Of a stretch of 64,000 nt of DNA, positions 56,601-63,987 are shown one piece after another; the first letter of the stretch is position 1; each line of letters starts with the position of its first letter. The position numbers were made by a program, and so were the translations under genes. The DNA comes from Trichobilharzia szidati (lineage: Eukaryota; Platyhelminthes; Trematoda; Strigeidida; Schistosomatidae), in assembly GCA_944472155.2 (NCBI GenBank), contig OX235279.1, forward strand, positions 178,725,868-178,789,867, given 5' to 3'. The notes under the pieces are model-generated. The model was not told the DNA's origin. It searched no databases and saw only the letters and a list, made by a program, of their open reading frames with translations.

Positions 56601-59600
56601 GTCTAGTGATGTCACTTGATGGTTTCCTCAGAGTATGGCCAATCCATCTCCATTTCTTCCTGCCTATTTGTTTCACAATAGGTTCCTGGTTGGTTCGCTC
56701 CCAAGAGATCTCTGTTGCTGATCTTTTCTGGCCGGCCATCTGATCTTGAGTATTGAGCGAAGACAACTGTTAATGAAGGTCTGTAGTTTGTTTGAGGTGC
56801 TCTTTATGACGCGCAGTGCAAGTCTCTGATCCGTATGTTGAGTAGCACTGACTTCACATTGGAGTTGAAAATCCGGATCTTATTTTTGATGCTGAGTGCT
56901 GTTGACCTCCACACAGACTTGAGAGTAGTGAAAGCTTGTCTTGCTTTTCCGATTCTTGCTTTGATATCCTCGTCAGTTCCGTCCGCCTGTAGTTGAAACG
57001 ATGCTTCCCAGGTAGGTGGGTAGGTAAAGGAGGTTGTTTCTTCCAGGTTCCTCCCATTTATGATGATTGTTGTCAGTTGTTGTTGCTGCTGTTGGTGGTG
57101 TTGCCCAGGAATCTTCATTACTTGTGTTTTCTCTACGTTCACCTGAAGTTATATCTTTGATGCTTCTTCTGCCAACTTGTTGCTTTTCGCTTGCATATCT
57201 TCCGGTTTGTGGGAAATCAGACATATATCATCGGCGAAGTCCAGATCCTCCAAGTTCTCTTTTTGTGTGAGTCCATTTTATCCCTGTTTCCTCGCTGCCT
57301 GGCCGCTGTTTTTCGCATTATCCAGTCTACTGCAATCAGGAAAATCATTGGAGATAGTAGGCAGCCTTGTCTTACTCCTGTCCTCACTTCGAAGGATTCC
57401 GTAAGTTTCCCGTTGTGGATTACTTGGCATGCAGCATTGTCGTACAGCTGTTGGATGAGATGTATAATTGTCGGTGGCACCCCATAGTAGCGAAGTAGTT
57501 TCCAAAGCACCTCTCGATCGACGCTGTCAAAGGCCTTTTCAAAGTCGATGAAGTTGAGATAGAGAAGTGACTGCCATTCCAAGCTTTGTTCAATGATGAT
57601 CCATAATGTGGCGATCTGATCAATGCATGACTTGTTTCTCCTGAATCCAGCCTGTTCCAATCGAAGTTTTTCATCTAGGGCATGTTTGATTCTCTCCAGG
57701 ATGATGCGGCTTAGTATTTTTATTGGGATGGACAGGACCATAATTCCGCGCCAGTTCTTGCATTGACTTAAGTGTCCTTTCTTTGGTAGTTTGAATAAGT
57801 ATCCTTTCCTCCAATCCTCAGGTACTTTGCCTTCTTTCCACACCTTCTCCAGTAGTGGCGTCATCAAGTCCGCTGTTGTCTCTGGGTCCATTTTCAACAA
57901 TTCTGCTGTCATTCCATCTGGTCCTGCTGCTTTTCCAGCTTTTAGCATCTTGATTGCCTTCAGGACTTCTGATTTCGTCGAGGGGTTGGTGTTCACTGGT
58001 AGCTCTGTCTCAGTCGTTGGTATTGCTGGGCGCGTTGTAGGTGGTGGTCAATTTAGGAGTCTTTTGAAGTGTTCAGCCCAGTGTTTCCTTTGCTCCACTT
58101 GTTTGGTGAGTGACTTTCTATTGTCATCCTTCACCGGCTTGATTTGTGTCAAACGTTTGCCCGATAGGTACCTAGTAGTTTGGTAGAGTGTTGCGAGGTC
58201 TCCTTTGCCTGCAGCTTGTTCTGCCTCACTTGCCATGGTTTCATGGTACTTTCTTTTGTCTTCTCTGGCACTCTTCTTTACTCTTTTGTTCAGTGTCTTG
58301 TAGCTTGCATTCAAATCTTGTTTTTGTTGCTCATCGGTGCACTGGAGAATCTTTTGTTTCACCATCCCTCTCTCTTCTATTAGTTTCCAAGTGTCCGTAG
58401 TGAGCCATTGTTTGTCCTGTCTCTTCTCTCTGCCCAGAACTTCCATGCAGGTTTGACTCCACACTGTCATCAAGTTGTTCCAATGCTTTTCGACGCTGAC
58501 CTCTTCGCCAGTGTTGATTTGTGTTTCGGCTTTGTCTTTTATACTTGCAGTGAAGATGTCCTTTGTGTCTTGGTCCTTCAGTTTTTGAGTGTTGAACTTG
58601 GCTCGTGACCTATCTGCAGCTCCTGATTCTCTGAAAGCTTTTAATTTGATTTGGATTGTCCCTTGTACGAGATAGTGGTCTGAGCCAATGTCTGCTCCTC
58701 TTCTTGCTTTTGTGTCCAGCAGGCTGCGCCTCCACTTCCTTGAGCAGCATTGAGATGAAGTCATTTGGTTTTTGGTTCGCCCATCTGGTGACACCCATGT
58801 AGCCTTGTGGATATCCTTGTGTTTGTATACGCTGCCACCAATCACTAGTTCATTGAAGGCGCAGAAGTCGGCGAAGAGTTCTCCGTTTTCATTTATTTCT
58901 CCGAGAGCTTCTCTACCCATGATGAGTTCCCTTCCTGTGTTGTCTGATCCCAGTTTGGCGTTCATGTCTCCCATTAGTATTTTGATGTCACCAGCTGGAG
59001 TATTGTCCATTGTTGTCTGCAGTTGTCTGTAGAATTCTTCTTTCTTTTCGAGGTCTGCGCTGTTTGTGGATGCATAGCATTGTATAATTGACACTTTCCT
59101 TCCTTTGGAGTTGAATCTGGCGGTTATTATCCTGGGCGAGATCGCTTCCCATTGCATGAGGGCCTTCGTTGCCATTGGTGACATCATGATAGCCACGCCC
59201 TCGGTGTGCGAGTGGTTATCTTCTGGGTGACCGGAGTAGATCACTGATTCACCCGTTGATAATTTGGTGAGTCCATTCCCATTCCATCTGCTTTCACATA
59301 TCCCCAGTACTTGAATTCTGTATCTTTTCATTTCGTTTGCGATCTGGGCAGCTTTGCGAATCTCGTACATGGTACGGACATTCCATGTCCCCACACAGAC
59401 TTTTTTTGTCTCAAGGAGATACTTCGTGCTGAAGTTTCTGTAGCAGGTTTGTTTACAGGGTGGGGTTGCTGGCCTCACGCTTGAGAAGGGGGGTTGTTGC
59501 ATTAATTTATAATTTAGAGAGAAGCGACCTTGTGGATTGCTCCCCTTAAAAACCAGGAAAACAGGGAATAAACAAGCAGAAAAACACCAGCACGGGAAAA

Positions 59601-61447
59601 TAATTCACAACAAGAAGGGTAACAAGCGACAACAACAATAATAATATCACAGTCAATTACAGTTAACCAAAATGATACCAAAATCATAGACTCACTGACT
59701 TGAGCCAACTTGAACATGTAAATCCATCAATATATATACAATTATAGGTATTAGTTAGTGTTAATCAAGCACAGAGTGGCAAATAGATAGTTATAGGTGA
59801 TATTGATGTAGAATATTATATCCAAGGATTCAGTGTTTCAAAGTCAAATAATTGTGAAAGTTTTTCGCAACTTTTTGATAAGATATTCCACAAAAATCAG
59901 AGTTTTAGGTAACTATGTAAATGTAGCGCAGTTTTCGAAAAGCGCCGAAATGGGTGGTTTGAATGCCAGCCACTTTTATTCCTGCCTTGTTAAGAATTCT
60001 GCGTAAGGTTTCCGAGGTTCCTTCCTGGTATGGAATTACTAGTGATGATTTAGATTCCTTATTGTTGGTGTCGTCATTAATTTTATTACTATTATTATTT
60101 TTGTTATTATTATCACTATCGCTACTATCATTGTTTATTTTATTTTTACATTTCCTTACATATTTCCTGACTAATTTATCCAGTAAATAATACTGTTTCA
60201 CTCACTGTGTGATACATCTATTAAACAAACTAATATAGAATGTTAACTCTTTATCAGCTCTCTATGGAAACTCAATTAGTTATTCGAACGTATAGCCTGA
60301 GATTATGTCTCGTCCATTGTACAAATGGCAATGAGTGACTTGATATAATTATGAGTGGCAATAACAAATTGTGCTCGAAACGTGGTCATCAGTTAGTATT
60401 ACTTACTGTATAACACTGTGTGACTTATCGAAATAAAATCTAATCTATAATGGAGTTATACTCTACCACAACAGTGCCCAAGTTTTATACTTATAGCAAT
60501 GAAAGTTAGTTGGTTCTCTGAAGCTAAGTTTTATTCAAAGGAATTGGTTTTTTTGTAGCCCATATAAGCATTTCGATATGTGCAAGAACATTGATCCTAG
60601 CAGGTTCGGAAGAAAATAGCTGATAATCATGTCTTCTCAACAACTTCAAACAGTCGGTGACAAAATGAGCAAAAAATTACCGACCCCGCGTAGTGCTCGT
60701 CAACTGTTTTGGAGCATTAGGAAAGTGGAAAAGTGAAATGATTTCCTAGAAAAATGTGACATGAGTTATTTATCGAGTTAAAGAACCACAGAGTTCGTTA
60801 GATACCGTCTATTTGGCCTATTTTACAACAGTACTGTGGTTGTACGTCACTAGTGATGGACTACAGGAGTGATTTTCGAGTTCTGGTGAGAAGTCAAGAT
60901 CGAGGGGCTTTTATCGAGGTAAATGTTTAAAAACAGGCACTTGCTGATGATATTGGCTGACGGTGGCGCTCTATATTTCGTAGATATGCATTGGATTCCG
61001 TTGGGAGGGCCTCGTTAGCTGAAGTTTTGGAGTTCGATTCCCTGTGGTGTCATGCGTGAGTACTGCTTAAAAGTCCAAAACTAGAAATAAACAGTTGTTC
61101 AGTACTCCATGATGTTGCTTTGTAAACAATACTTCTATACTTAATGTCAGTTCGCAATCAAAATTCATAATCTCTCATTTTTTTGTTTTTGTTTTACAGA
61201 TTTTCCTGATTGTCAAACACACTTATTGGGAGTTTTATTACCTTCAGGTGAAGCCTATACACTGATTACAAATCAGACAGATTTAAGTTCATATCTTGAA
61301 AAATCGTCAACAGAAATGCAAGAGAGTAGCAGTCATTCAAACATCACTAGTAAGGATTCAATAGGCTTTATTTTTGAACAAACTAATTTTTTCACATCAT
61401 CCGGTGGTCAAGACAGTGATACTGGGTTTATTTATTCGCCTTCTAAG
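44320..61447 (+). CDS. AARS2: alanyl-tRNA synthetase, mitochondrial type, internal exons (partial)
   Basis: Class II alanyl-tRNA synthetases attach alanine to tRNA-Ala. Six exons with GT/AG borders and compatible phases encode about 562 residues. In order they hold: LMPFGIESNFW and GLCGPSTEIHID, the signature before motif 3 (usually GPCGPCTEI, with the second Cys replaced by Ser here); LWNCVF; VDTGMGLERL (motif 3, ATP-binding Arg); a Ser-rich insert; DAAYRILVDHSRAIAFALADG; and TNFFTSSGGQDSDTGFI, the entry of the editing domain. The weak motif conservation and best recalled match, human AARS2, point to the mitochondrial enzyme. Motifs 1 and 2 and the first ~190 residues are missing upstream. 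The editing HxxxH motif and the C-terminus lie past the window, since exon F ends at a good donor. Confidence 0.88.
44745..45010. mobile_element. SINE-H copies in opposite orientations
   Basis: A minus-strand tail with hammerhead-like block 44778-44826 abuts a plus-strand, tRNA-containing copy (44860-45010, 'gccaaatggtcaacgggctt', 'tcctgggtttcatcc'). Confidence 0.65.
45145..45410 (-). mobile_element. SINE-H copy, decayed
   Basis: tRNA-like part 45225-45300, head 45300-45410 and a heavily mutated hammerhead block 45171-45225. Confidence 0.6.
45440..45720 (+). mobile_element. SINE-T fragment, decayed
   Basis: 'gagcacgaaacttatttatt' and 'caaggcttcctgccgattac' match the hammerhead end of the SINE-T copy at 55067-55365. 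The following 'atggcgagccatcgtacact' also recurs there. Confidence 0.5.
45750..46370 (-). mobile_element. Penelope-like PLE-E fragment (RT C-terminal region)
   Basis: Minus-strand residues FTCEEEQNNKLHFLDVLLSR (46000-46100 region), then GNIHRAIHTHFLSYVPIKYK and RNVVKCLMRRVTKMCTDDLL, are the conserved post-catalytic segment of Penelope RTs. A shift near 46010 and several stops are present. Confidence 0.7.
46385..46803 (-). mobile_element. PLE-A 3' part, minus strand
   Basis: Terminal block with the GAAC/GTTC hairpin ('tgtttcgaacaaaatttatt') and the coding-proximal part up to 46803. It abuts a plus-strand PLE-A head to head. Confidence 0.75.
46810..47985 (+). mobile_element. PLE-A copy with RT end and GIY-YIG nuclease, interrupted
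   Basis: Contains the RT motif WWRYVDDTFTEL (46871-46906), a SINE-R insertion (47060-47247), then YPMSVKIGLVKCLSNRAQNL, a charged Asn/Ser/Asp-rich linker, VVIPYKEGTSKTLRRILNKA, and the nuclease VYLIPCWNDCQVKYIGQTSR. The linker-nuclease junction is out of frame near 47635-47706. It ends in an inverted terminal piece (47925-47985). Confidence 0.82.
47060..47247 (-). mobile_element. SINE-R copy inserted in PLE-A
   Basis: T-rich 3' tail at the left, then 'cagcttgattccacaccgca', 'gcgccggcaggggatcgaac' and the tRNA-like head. The PLE reading 'gaagttta...cactagtgttt' is interrupted here, as the paralogue at 63740-63790 shows. Confidence 0.82.
48146..48406 (+). CDS. AARS2: AARS2-like exon B
   Basis: Acceptor CCCCATAG and donor GTAAGT; 87 codons in phase 0. 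Begins GITSNYDSHEFNDLMEFI, matching the 'G..S.YDTDLF' segment after motif 3, and ends in a Ser-rich low-complexity stretch. Confidence 0.85.
48590..48770 (+). mobile_element. SINE-R variant
   Basis: 'gtggtcaggattcgattcca' (box B), 'agtttagctaaggaaaggag' and 'tggtcgtgtgatgctagcaa'. The same variant is seen at 50075-50190. Confidence 0.55.
48771..49383. other. AARS2 intron, no feature recognised
   Basis: AT-rich, no gene. Confidence 0.4.
49384..49855. mobile_element. 470-bp PLE-A derivative with inverted termini
   Basis: Left arm 49384-49528 (minus orientation) and right arm 49737-49855 (plus orientation) are complementary. For example 'ataatcatatcaagttactc' at 49506 mirrors 'gagtaacttgatatgattat' at 49745. 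Between them lie about 200 bp of RT coding sequence: MYGTIKIHKPSYPIRPIVDF, the N-terminal 'KIHKP..P.RPIV' block of Penelope RT. Confidence 0.85.
49865..50190 (-). mobile_element. SINE-R copies, tandem
   Basis: Long-tail SINE-R (49865-50060, minus strand) followed by a second, shorter variant on the plus strand (50075-50190). Confidence 0.65.
50430..50660 (+). mobile_element. SINE-H head fragment
   Basis: 'agttctagtgaagagttgtg' and 'atcagtggcaggtggggtgc' match the SINE-H head (compare 27875-27900). The hammerhead part is unrecognisable. Confidence 0.45.
50931..51344 (+). CDS. AARS2: AARS2-like exon C
   Basis: Acceptor ATTTTAG and donor GTAGGT; 138 codons in phase 0. DAAYRILVDHSRAIAFALAD and GLLPGRQGLSLKICQLMYRA correspond to the conserved 'YR..ADH.R.....I.DG..P...G' block. 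The usual RRILRRA is replaced by QLMYRAFRA. Confidence 0.88.
51405..51720 (-). mobile_element. SINE-T copy, decayed hammerhead
   Basis: 'ggttgtaggcaatcgtcagg' matches the SINE-T tail at 55072. On the minus strand 51532-51577 reads CTGACGA, a changed stem II, GAAACCAAGGTC. The CTGANGA and GAAAC cores are intact but the stem I partners no longer match. Confidence 0.55.
51885..52800 (+). mobile_element. nonLTR-B C-terminal coding region and 3' end
   Basis: The best preserved copy of this family. A frame of 291 codons reads EVIEHVDHFTYLGCCISTNG, VLLYGSETWLIRAEDMKRLS, HRLRWPGHVLRMPSHRLPRR and LETIGDMAQNRCQWLTQMYS, the C-terminal domain downstream of the RT of RTE-like LINEs. The 3' end is 'gttctatgttgaatccagac' plus a (CAGA)n tail at 52760-52775. 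5'-truncated, with no RT core. Confidence 0.82.
53005..53116 (+). CDS. AARS2: AARS2-like exon D
   Basis: Acceptor TTTGCATAG and donor GTAAGG. Encodes NEELTSFAPRLLQMEQSFNR and CLEECNNEIQLS, equivalent to the 'E...F...L..G' helix. Ends in phase 1. Confidence 0.8.
53195..53400 (+). mobile_element. tRNA-like SINE fragment
   Basis: 'ggttggcagttcaatgatag' resembles a box A and 'gggtggcacgagttccta' a decayed box B. The body resembles SINE-R. Confidence 0.4.
53690..54240 (+). repeat. candidate LTR split by a PLE-B deletion derivative
   Basis: 53700-53814 and about 54130-54240 together match the LTR at 34756-34974. The AATAAA (at 54179) lies in the right part. Confidence 0.65.
53815..54129 (+). mobile_element. 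PLE-B internal-deletion derivative
   Basis: The 5' terminal block of PLE-B (as at 2275) is joined directly to its 3' coding end ('aatgtgtgtattctaaaaac', as at 3361). RT and most of the nuclease are missing. Confidence 0.7.
54285..54475 (+). mobile_element. SINE-R copy (long-tail subtype), well preserved
   Basis: Box A 'gtcggtggcacagcggttag', box B 'ggggttcaatcccc', then 'acacccgatatctatggtcg' and the end 'ggtgtggaatcaagctgtta'. Confidence 0.8.
54696..54992 (+). CDS. AARS2: AARS2-like exon E
   Basis: Acceptor CATCTAG and donor GTAAGT. Encodes EQVMKLMNGEYGYHLSWDMI, matching the 'W.L....G.P.D......E' block, and later SLKYNF. Phases 1/1. Confidence 0.82.
55067..55365 (-). mobile_element. SINE-T copy with intact hammerhead ribozyme
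   Basis: Minus strand. A head (55250-55365, shared with 45540-45590) precedes box A TAGCTCAGTGGTAACG (55231-55216) and box B GGGTTCGAATCTC (55185-55173). A hammerhead (55137-55093) and the tail 'gattgcctccaaccatctaa' follow. The pol III boxes plus hammerhead are the layout of schistosome Sm-alpha elements. It lies in AARS2 intron 5, antisense to the gene, 75 bp after exon E. Confidence 0.85.
55093..55137 (-). ncRNA. hammerhead ribozyme, canonical
   Basis: Read 5'-3' on the minus strand: stem I GCCUUG, core CUGAUGA, stem II GUGC with loop CAACUA and GCAC, core GAAA, a short stem III AC-CUCG-GU, cleavage triplet GUC, and stem I partner CAAGGC. All 6 stem I and 4 stem II pairs are Watson-Crick, and all core residues match the consensus. 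Cleavage would fall between 55099 and 55098 in plus-strand coordinates. Confidence 0.9.
55395..55760 (+). mobile_element. nonLTR-B 3' fragment, diverged
   Basis: 'aaaacatggcactgattcgt' and 'gagactagtggtgacgctgc' align with 52420-52560. Confidence 0.55.
56430..57240 (-). pseudogene. RTE C-terminal region, several frames
   Basis: After FADDICLISHKPEDMQ in a shifted frame come NVEKTQVMKIPGQ, a Gln-rich run, GTDEDIKARIGKARQAFTTL, KNKIRIFNSNVKSVLL, and finally WERTNQEPIVKQIGRKKWRW. These are the segments repeated in all the short RTE fragments of this window. At least three frame changes are present. Confidence 0.8.
57217..57996 (-). pseudogene. RTE reverse transcriptase region, frameshifted before FADD
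   Basis: Same frame as the endonuclease part. Residues: GKAAGPDGMTAELLK (21-35), LPKKGHLSQCKNWRGI (70-85), QAGFRRNKSCIDQI (115-128), FIDFEKAFDSVD (149-160, motif A Asp), GVRQGCLLSPMIF (207-219). The catalytic FADD (57227-57238) lies in another frame, so an indel between about 57260 and 57300 destroys the polymerase. Confidence 0.88.
58048..59502 (-). pseudogene. RTE endonuclease region (484 codons, then premature TGA)
   Basis: AP-like endonuclease that nicks target DNA for target-primed reverse transcription. Motifs: GTWNVRT (residues 38-44, Asn), ICESRW (68-73, catalytic Glu), GDMNAKLG (178-185, Asp/Asn) and GSDHYLV (273-279, catalytic His). The NQxDxI motif expected near residue 246 is replaced by NQMTSSQCC; a different frame there reads NDFI, so a compensated pair of indels is likely. 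The frame ends in TGA at 58048-58050 inside ...RLLN, where the next codons in the same frame continue as the normal linker to the RT, so the stop is a point mutation (a CGA to TGA change is plausible). Such ORFs are often misnamed craniofacial development protein 2-like. Confidence 0.88.
60241..60329. other. short unclassified spacer between PLE termini
   Basis: AT-rich, no signal. Confidence 0.4.
60330..60490 (+). mobile_element. PLE-A terminal repeat fragment
   Basis: 'tgacttgataatataatta'-type start, 'gtgctcgaaacgtggtcatc' and 'ctctaccacaacagtgccca'. This copy has GAAACGTGGTC, the version with a closable stem III (AC-GUG-GU). Confidence 0.75.
60491..60855. other. AARS2 intron 5, no feature recognised
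   Basis: No gene or classified repeat. Confidence 0.4.
60860..61180 (+). mobile_element. SINE-H copy
   Basis: Head 60860-60985, box B 'ggagttcgattccc' (61030-61043), hammerhead-like block 61060-61105 with core CUUAAAA after GUACUG, and tail. It ends about 20 bp before AARS2 exon F. Confidence 0.65.
61200..61447 (+). CDS. AARS2: AARS2-like exon F (last in window)
   Basis: Acceptor TTTTACAG and donor GTAAGA. Encodes FPDCQTHLLGVLLPSGEAYT and FEQTNFFTSSGGQDSDTGFI; the TxFY..GGQ..D.G motif leads into the editing domain. The gene continues beyond the window. Confidence 0.88.
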
Positions 61448-61574
61448 GTAAGACAAAACTTTTTTCTTAACATTTCACCTTGGCATTAGTTGTTCCGTGT
61501 AGGTGTACAGTTAAGTAATCACACTTTCTCTGCTATTGATTACTTTTATCACTGATGTACTAATGATTAGATAA

Positions 61575-61775
61575 GCCCTCAAGTGGAACCCGAACGGGAA
61601 TTGGCGAGTTGGTCGTCAGTGTGAGGGTGACTTGGAGGAGGTCATGTGAAGAGGAGATGAAAGCATGTGGGCAGACGTGGAGCCAGGTGGAAACGTTAGC
61701 AGAGAACCGAACGCAATGGAGACGTGCGGCTGAAGCCCTATATTCATCTAGGAATTAAAGGAAACAATAATAATA
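61575..61775 (+). mobile_element. RTE-like extreme 3' end
   Basis: 'aagtggaacccgaacgggaa', 'cctatattcatctaggaatt' and an (AAT)n tail at 61761-61776. Confidence 0.75.
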
Positions 61776-62460
61776 ACTTATGGAATTTACCCTAACTGAC
61801 TTTATCGACCTAGAGGTTGACTTGTTACCAGGTAACAATCTTGTTGACTTAGAGTGTGCAGATGATACTGTTTTCCTAGGTGAAGACGTTGATTAGATGT
61901 GTAGCGTCTTCTGAACACCTTGAGCAGAAATCTTCAAATTTTTGGCATGCGATTTATTCCAGTCAAATTAAAGATGATGCTACAAGACCTAGTATCTGCA
62001 TCGACTCGTATTCTACGGGTACAAAGTGAAGTGGTTGAGTGAGTTGACCAGTTTTCACTTATTCAGGGAGTTGTCTCAGCTTTAATGGACTGGCCAGTGA
62101 TGCGATCTCAGCACACATCCCAAGGGTCATGTGGCATTTGCCAAACTGCCTCATATACGTGATATCCGGCTATCGAACAGTGGACGTGTGTACTGAGCAG
62201 CAGCATGTCGCTGTGACTTTGAGACTTGACCTTTGAAGATGGAAGACATGAAGAGAATCGATACCTTTGACCTTGAATATTTGCATTCTGTCCCTCTTTC
62301 TTCCTCATGTTAAGTGGTATGATATTGCGAGTAATAATATTGAGAATAGGCGTAATATGTCACATAAGTAGGGAAGCCAGTCGGTCGATGAAGTTCTCTG
62401 GGAATTTGTTACATATATCAAGCCACCGTCTTTCCCGACGAATGTATTATCTGTCATAGG
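61776..62460 (+). mobile_element. nonLTR-B fragment with RT catalytic motif
   Basis: The frame reads FIDLEVDLLPGNNLVDLECA, with ADDTVFLGED as motif C. A decayed version of the 51900-52330 region follows. Confidence 0.7.
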
Positions 62461-62805
62461 ATTAGATTGTCTGCCTGTCTGTTTTAGACATAGAACTTTG
62501 CACATATGTGCGGCAGTTCAAGTCGCCACACTCCCTCCATGTAGCACACAAAGCAAGAGAAGAAAGTAGAAGAAATGCATAACAGACACAGTAAACAGAG
62601 GTGTGACACAAAGGAATAGTAATAACGAAGAACAATATAGTTTCATTGGAAATCATAAGTCACAAGGAGTGGATGCATCTGCGCCATTGAGAACGAGTTT
62701 GAGCCATATCACCGATTGTCTCCAGCCATTGGTTTTTACCGTCCTGAGAACCTAACCAGGAAGTCTACACCTTCCTACGTGACTGGCTTAGACTATAAGA
62801 ATAAA
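62461..62805 (-). mobile_element. nonLTR-B 3' fragment
   Basis: Reverse complement of 15800-16140: 'ctgtctgttttagacataga', 'gaacaatatagtttcattgg', 'accttcctacgtgactggct'. Confidence 0.75.
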
Positions 62806-62933
62806 ACTTGGGCACTGTGGTAGAGTGTAATTCCATTATGGGTAAATTTTATTTTGATAGAGTCTCCAGTGTTATACAGTAATATTTACTGATGACGTTT
62901 CGAGCACAATTTATTGCTCATAATCATATCAAG

Positions 62934-63356
62934 TTAATCACACGACTTCCTAAATTCATTTATATAGTTCCATTGTTTTTCACTTGATTTGATTGGTAGT
63001 ATTATTTTGCATATTTCAGGTATGAGTGATGATTCATTTCTATTGCATGTGTTGGGTGTAGATTCGATGAACAAAGATTCAGTAATCAACCTCTCTTTCC
63101 ACCTACCTAGATTACTTTTTAGAATTTTAACTCTCTCCCACCCTATTGTGTGGTTGTGTGTTAATGCATGCATTGCAATTGCCGAGCTTTTTTCTAAATT
63201 ACTTATCTTCTCTGGGTCAACCATTCTTACCTTAGCTAAATTCTTATGTTCTGACAATCTGACTACCCCTGACCTACTAGTTTGACCTATGTAGTTGACC
63301 TCACAGTCATTGCAGGGTATTTTGTAAATTATATTATTTTGTTTAATTGGGTCCAC
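62934..63356 (-). pseudogene. PLE-A GIY-YIG endonuclease region
   Basis: 140 codons: NIIYKIPCNDC and NYIGQTSRSGVVRLSEHKNL (GIY-YIG halves with R..EH), then MHALTHNHTIGWERVKIL, ERLITESLFIE and the end at TAG/TGA near 62934. It overlaps the upstream frame by 14 nt, so a single indel near 63350 separates nuclease and RT. Confidence 0.85.
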
Positions 63357-63987
63357 TGGGTCCTTTAAACCTACAGAGCTTGTCCCTGAGTGAGTTTGTA
63401 GGTTTAAATGCCATTCTAATTCCTGCCTTATTCAGAATCCTACGTAGGGTCTCAGATGTCCCCTCCTTATATGGTATGACAGTGGATGACTTATATTCTC
63501 TCTTATTTATGTTATCATTACTAGTTCCATAATTATTTTTATTTTGTTTTTGGCCTTTAGTTATCTTCCTAATGAATTTTAAAGGATAATTATTCAACAC
63601 CAACGCTTCTTCTATCTGTTTTATCTCGTCGTTTAGGTCTTTTTTTGTGCTACTTAGTGCTATGGCTCGGTTTGTTAGACACTTAACTAAGCCTGCCTTA
63701 ACAGTTAACGGATGCGACGAATTAAAATCTAAATATCTATTAGAATGCGTTGGTTTTCTATACACACTAGTGTGAAGTTTACCTTCTTCTATTCGTTTTA
63801 TTTTACAATCTAGCATAGCTAACTCTCCTTGTTCATCTTCCGATTCAAATGTGAATTTTATTCCTTCTACTAGTGAGTTAATATGTGTCAAGAAGCTAGA
63901 GATATGTTCTGTTTTTAACACTGTGAAAGTATCATCCCCATATCTCCACCATATTTTTGGAGTAGGATTAAACGTATTAAGTGCCAT
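63343..63987 (-). pseudogene. PLE-A reverse transcriptase C-terminal region
   Basis: 214 codons: WWRYGDDTFTVLKTE (motif C, here YGDD), ELAMLDCKIKRIEEGKLHTS, VYRKPTHSNRYLDFNSSHPL (the conserved VYRKPT..N.YL..SSHP block of Penelope RTs), a Lys/Asn-rich linker, and VIPYKEGTSETLRRILNKAG leading to the nuclease. Confidence 0.87.

Larger units (their letters stand above)
56390..59951 (-). mobile_element. RTE-type non-LTR retrotransposon, near full length, 13-bp TSD
   Basis: 3562 bp bounded by identical 13-mers GGGTGGTTTGAAT at 56377-56389 and 59952-59964. The uninterrupted PLE at 47660 confirms the empty site. 5' region 59503-59951, endonuclease ORF part 58048-59502, RT 57217-57996, C-terminal part to about 56430, and a 3' end with an (ATT)-rich tail. 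RTE elements encode an AP-type endonuclease and RT in one ORF and have short 3' repeats. The schistosome SR2 lineage is the likely relative. Inactive because of a TGA and frameshifts. Confidence 0.9.
55766..60240 (-). mobile_element. PLE-A copy split by an RTE-type element
   Basis: PLE parts 55766-56389 and 59952-60240 are contiguous in the paralogue at 47640-47700. The left end is the 3' terminus with the GAAC/GTTC hairpin. The right part encodes the Asn/Ser/Asp-rich linker (minus strand KIRYVRK-like to VIPYQEGTSETLRRILNKAG). The extreme right end (60185-60240) is an inverted terminal piece complementary to 55775-55840. Confidence 0.88.

Noticed and set aside
58048..59502. Host gene for craniofacial development protein 2-like endonuclease
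   Set aside because: The name is a common misannotation. The ORF is the endonuclease part of an RTE element with RT directly downstream and a target-site duplication around the whole unit.
59963..60190. Leucine-rich membrane-like protein on the plus strand
   Set aside because: It is the antisense of the Asn/Asp/Ser-rich linker of PLE-A. The same antisense illusion occurs at 47415-47633.
62880..62930. A complete active hammerhead in the PLE-A terminus
   Set aside because: The hairpin, GAAAC and GUC are present, but a proper CUGANGA is not seen on the same strand. The CTGATGA string belongs to the opposite strand. It is reported only as a hammerhead-like half.
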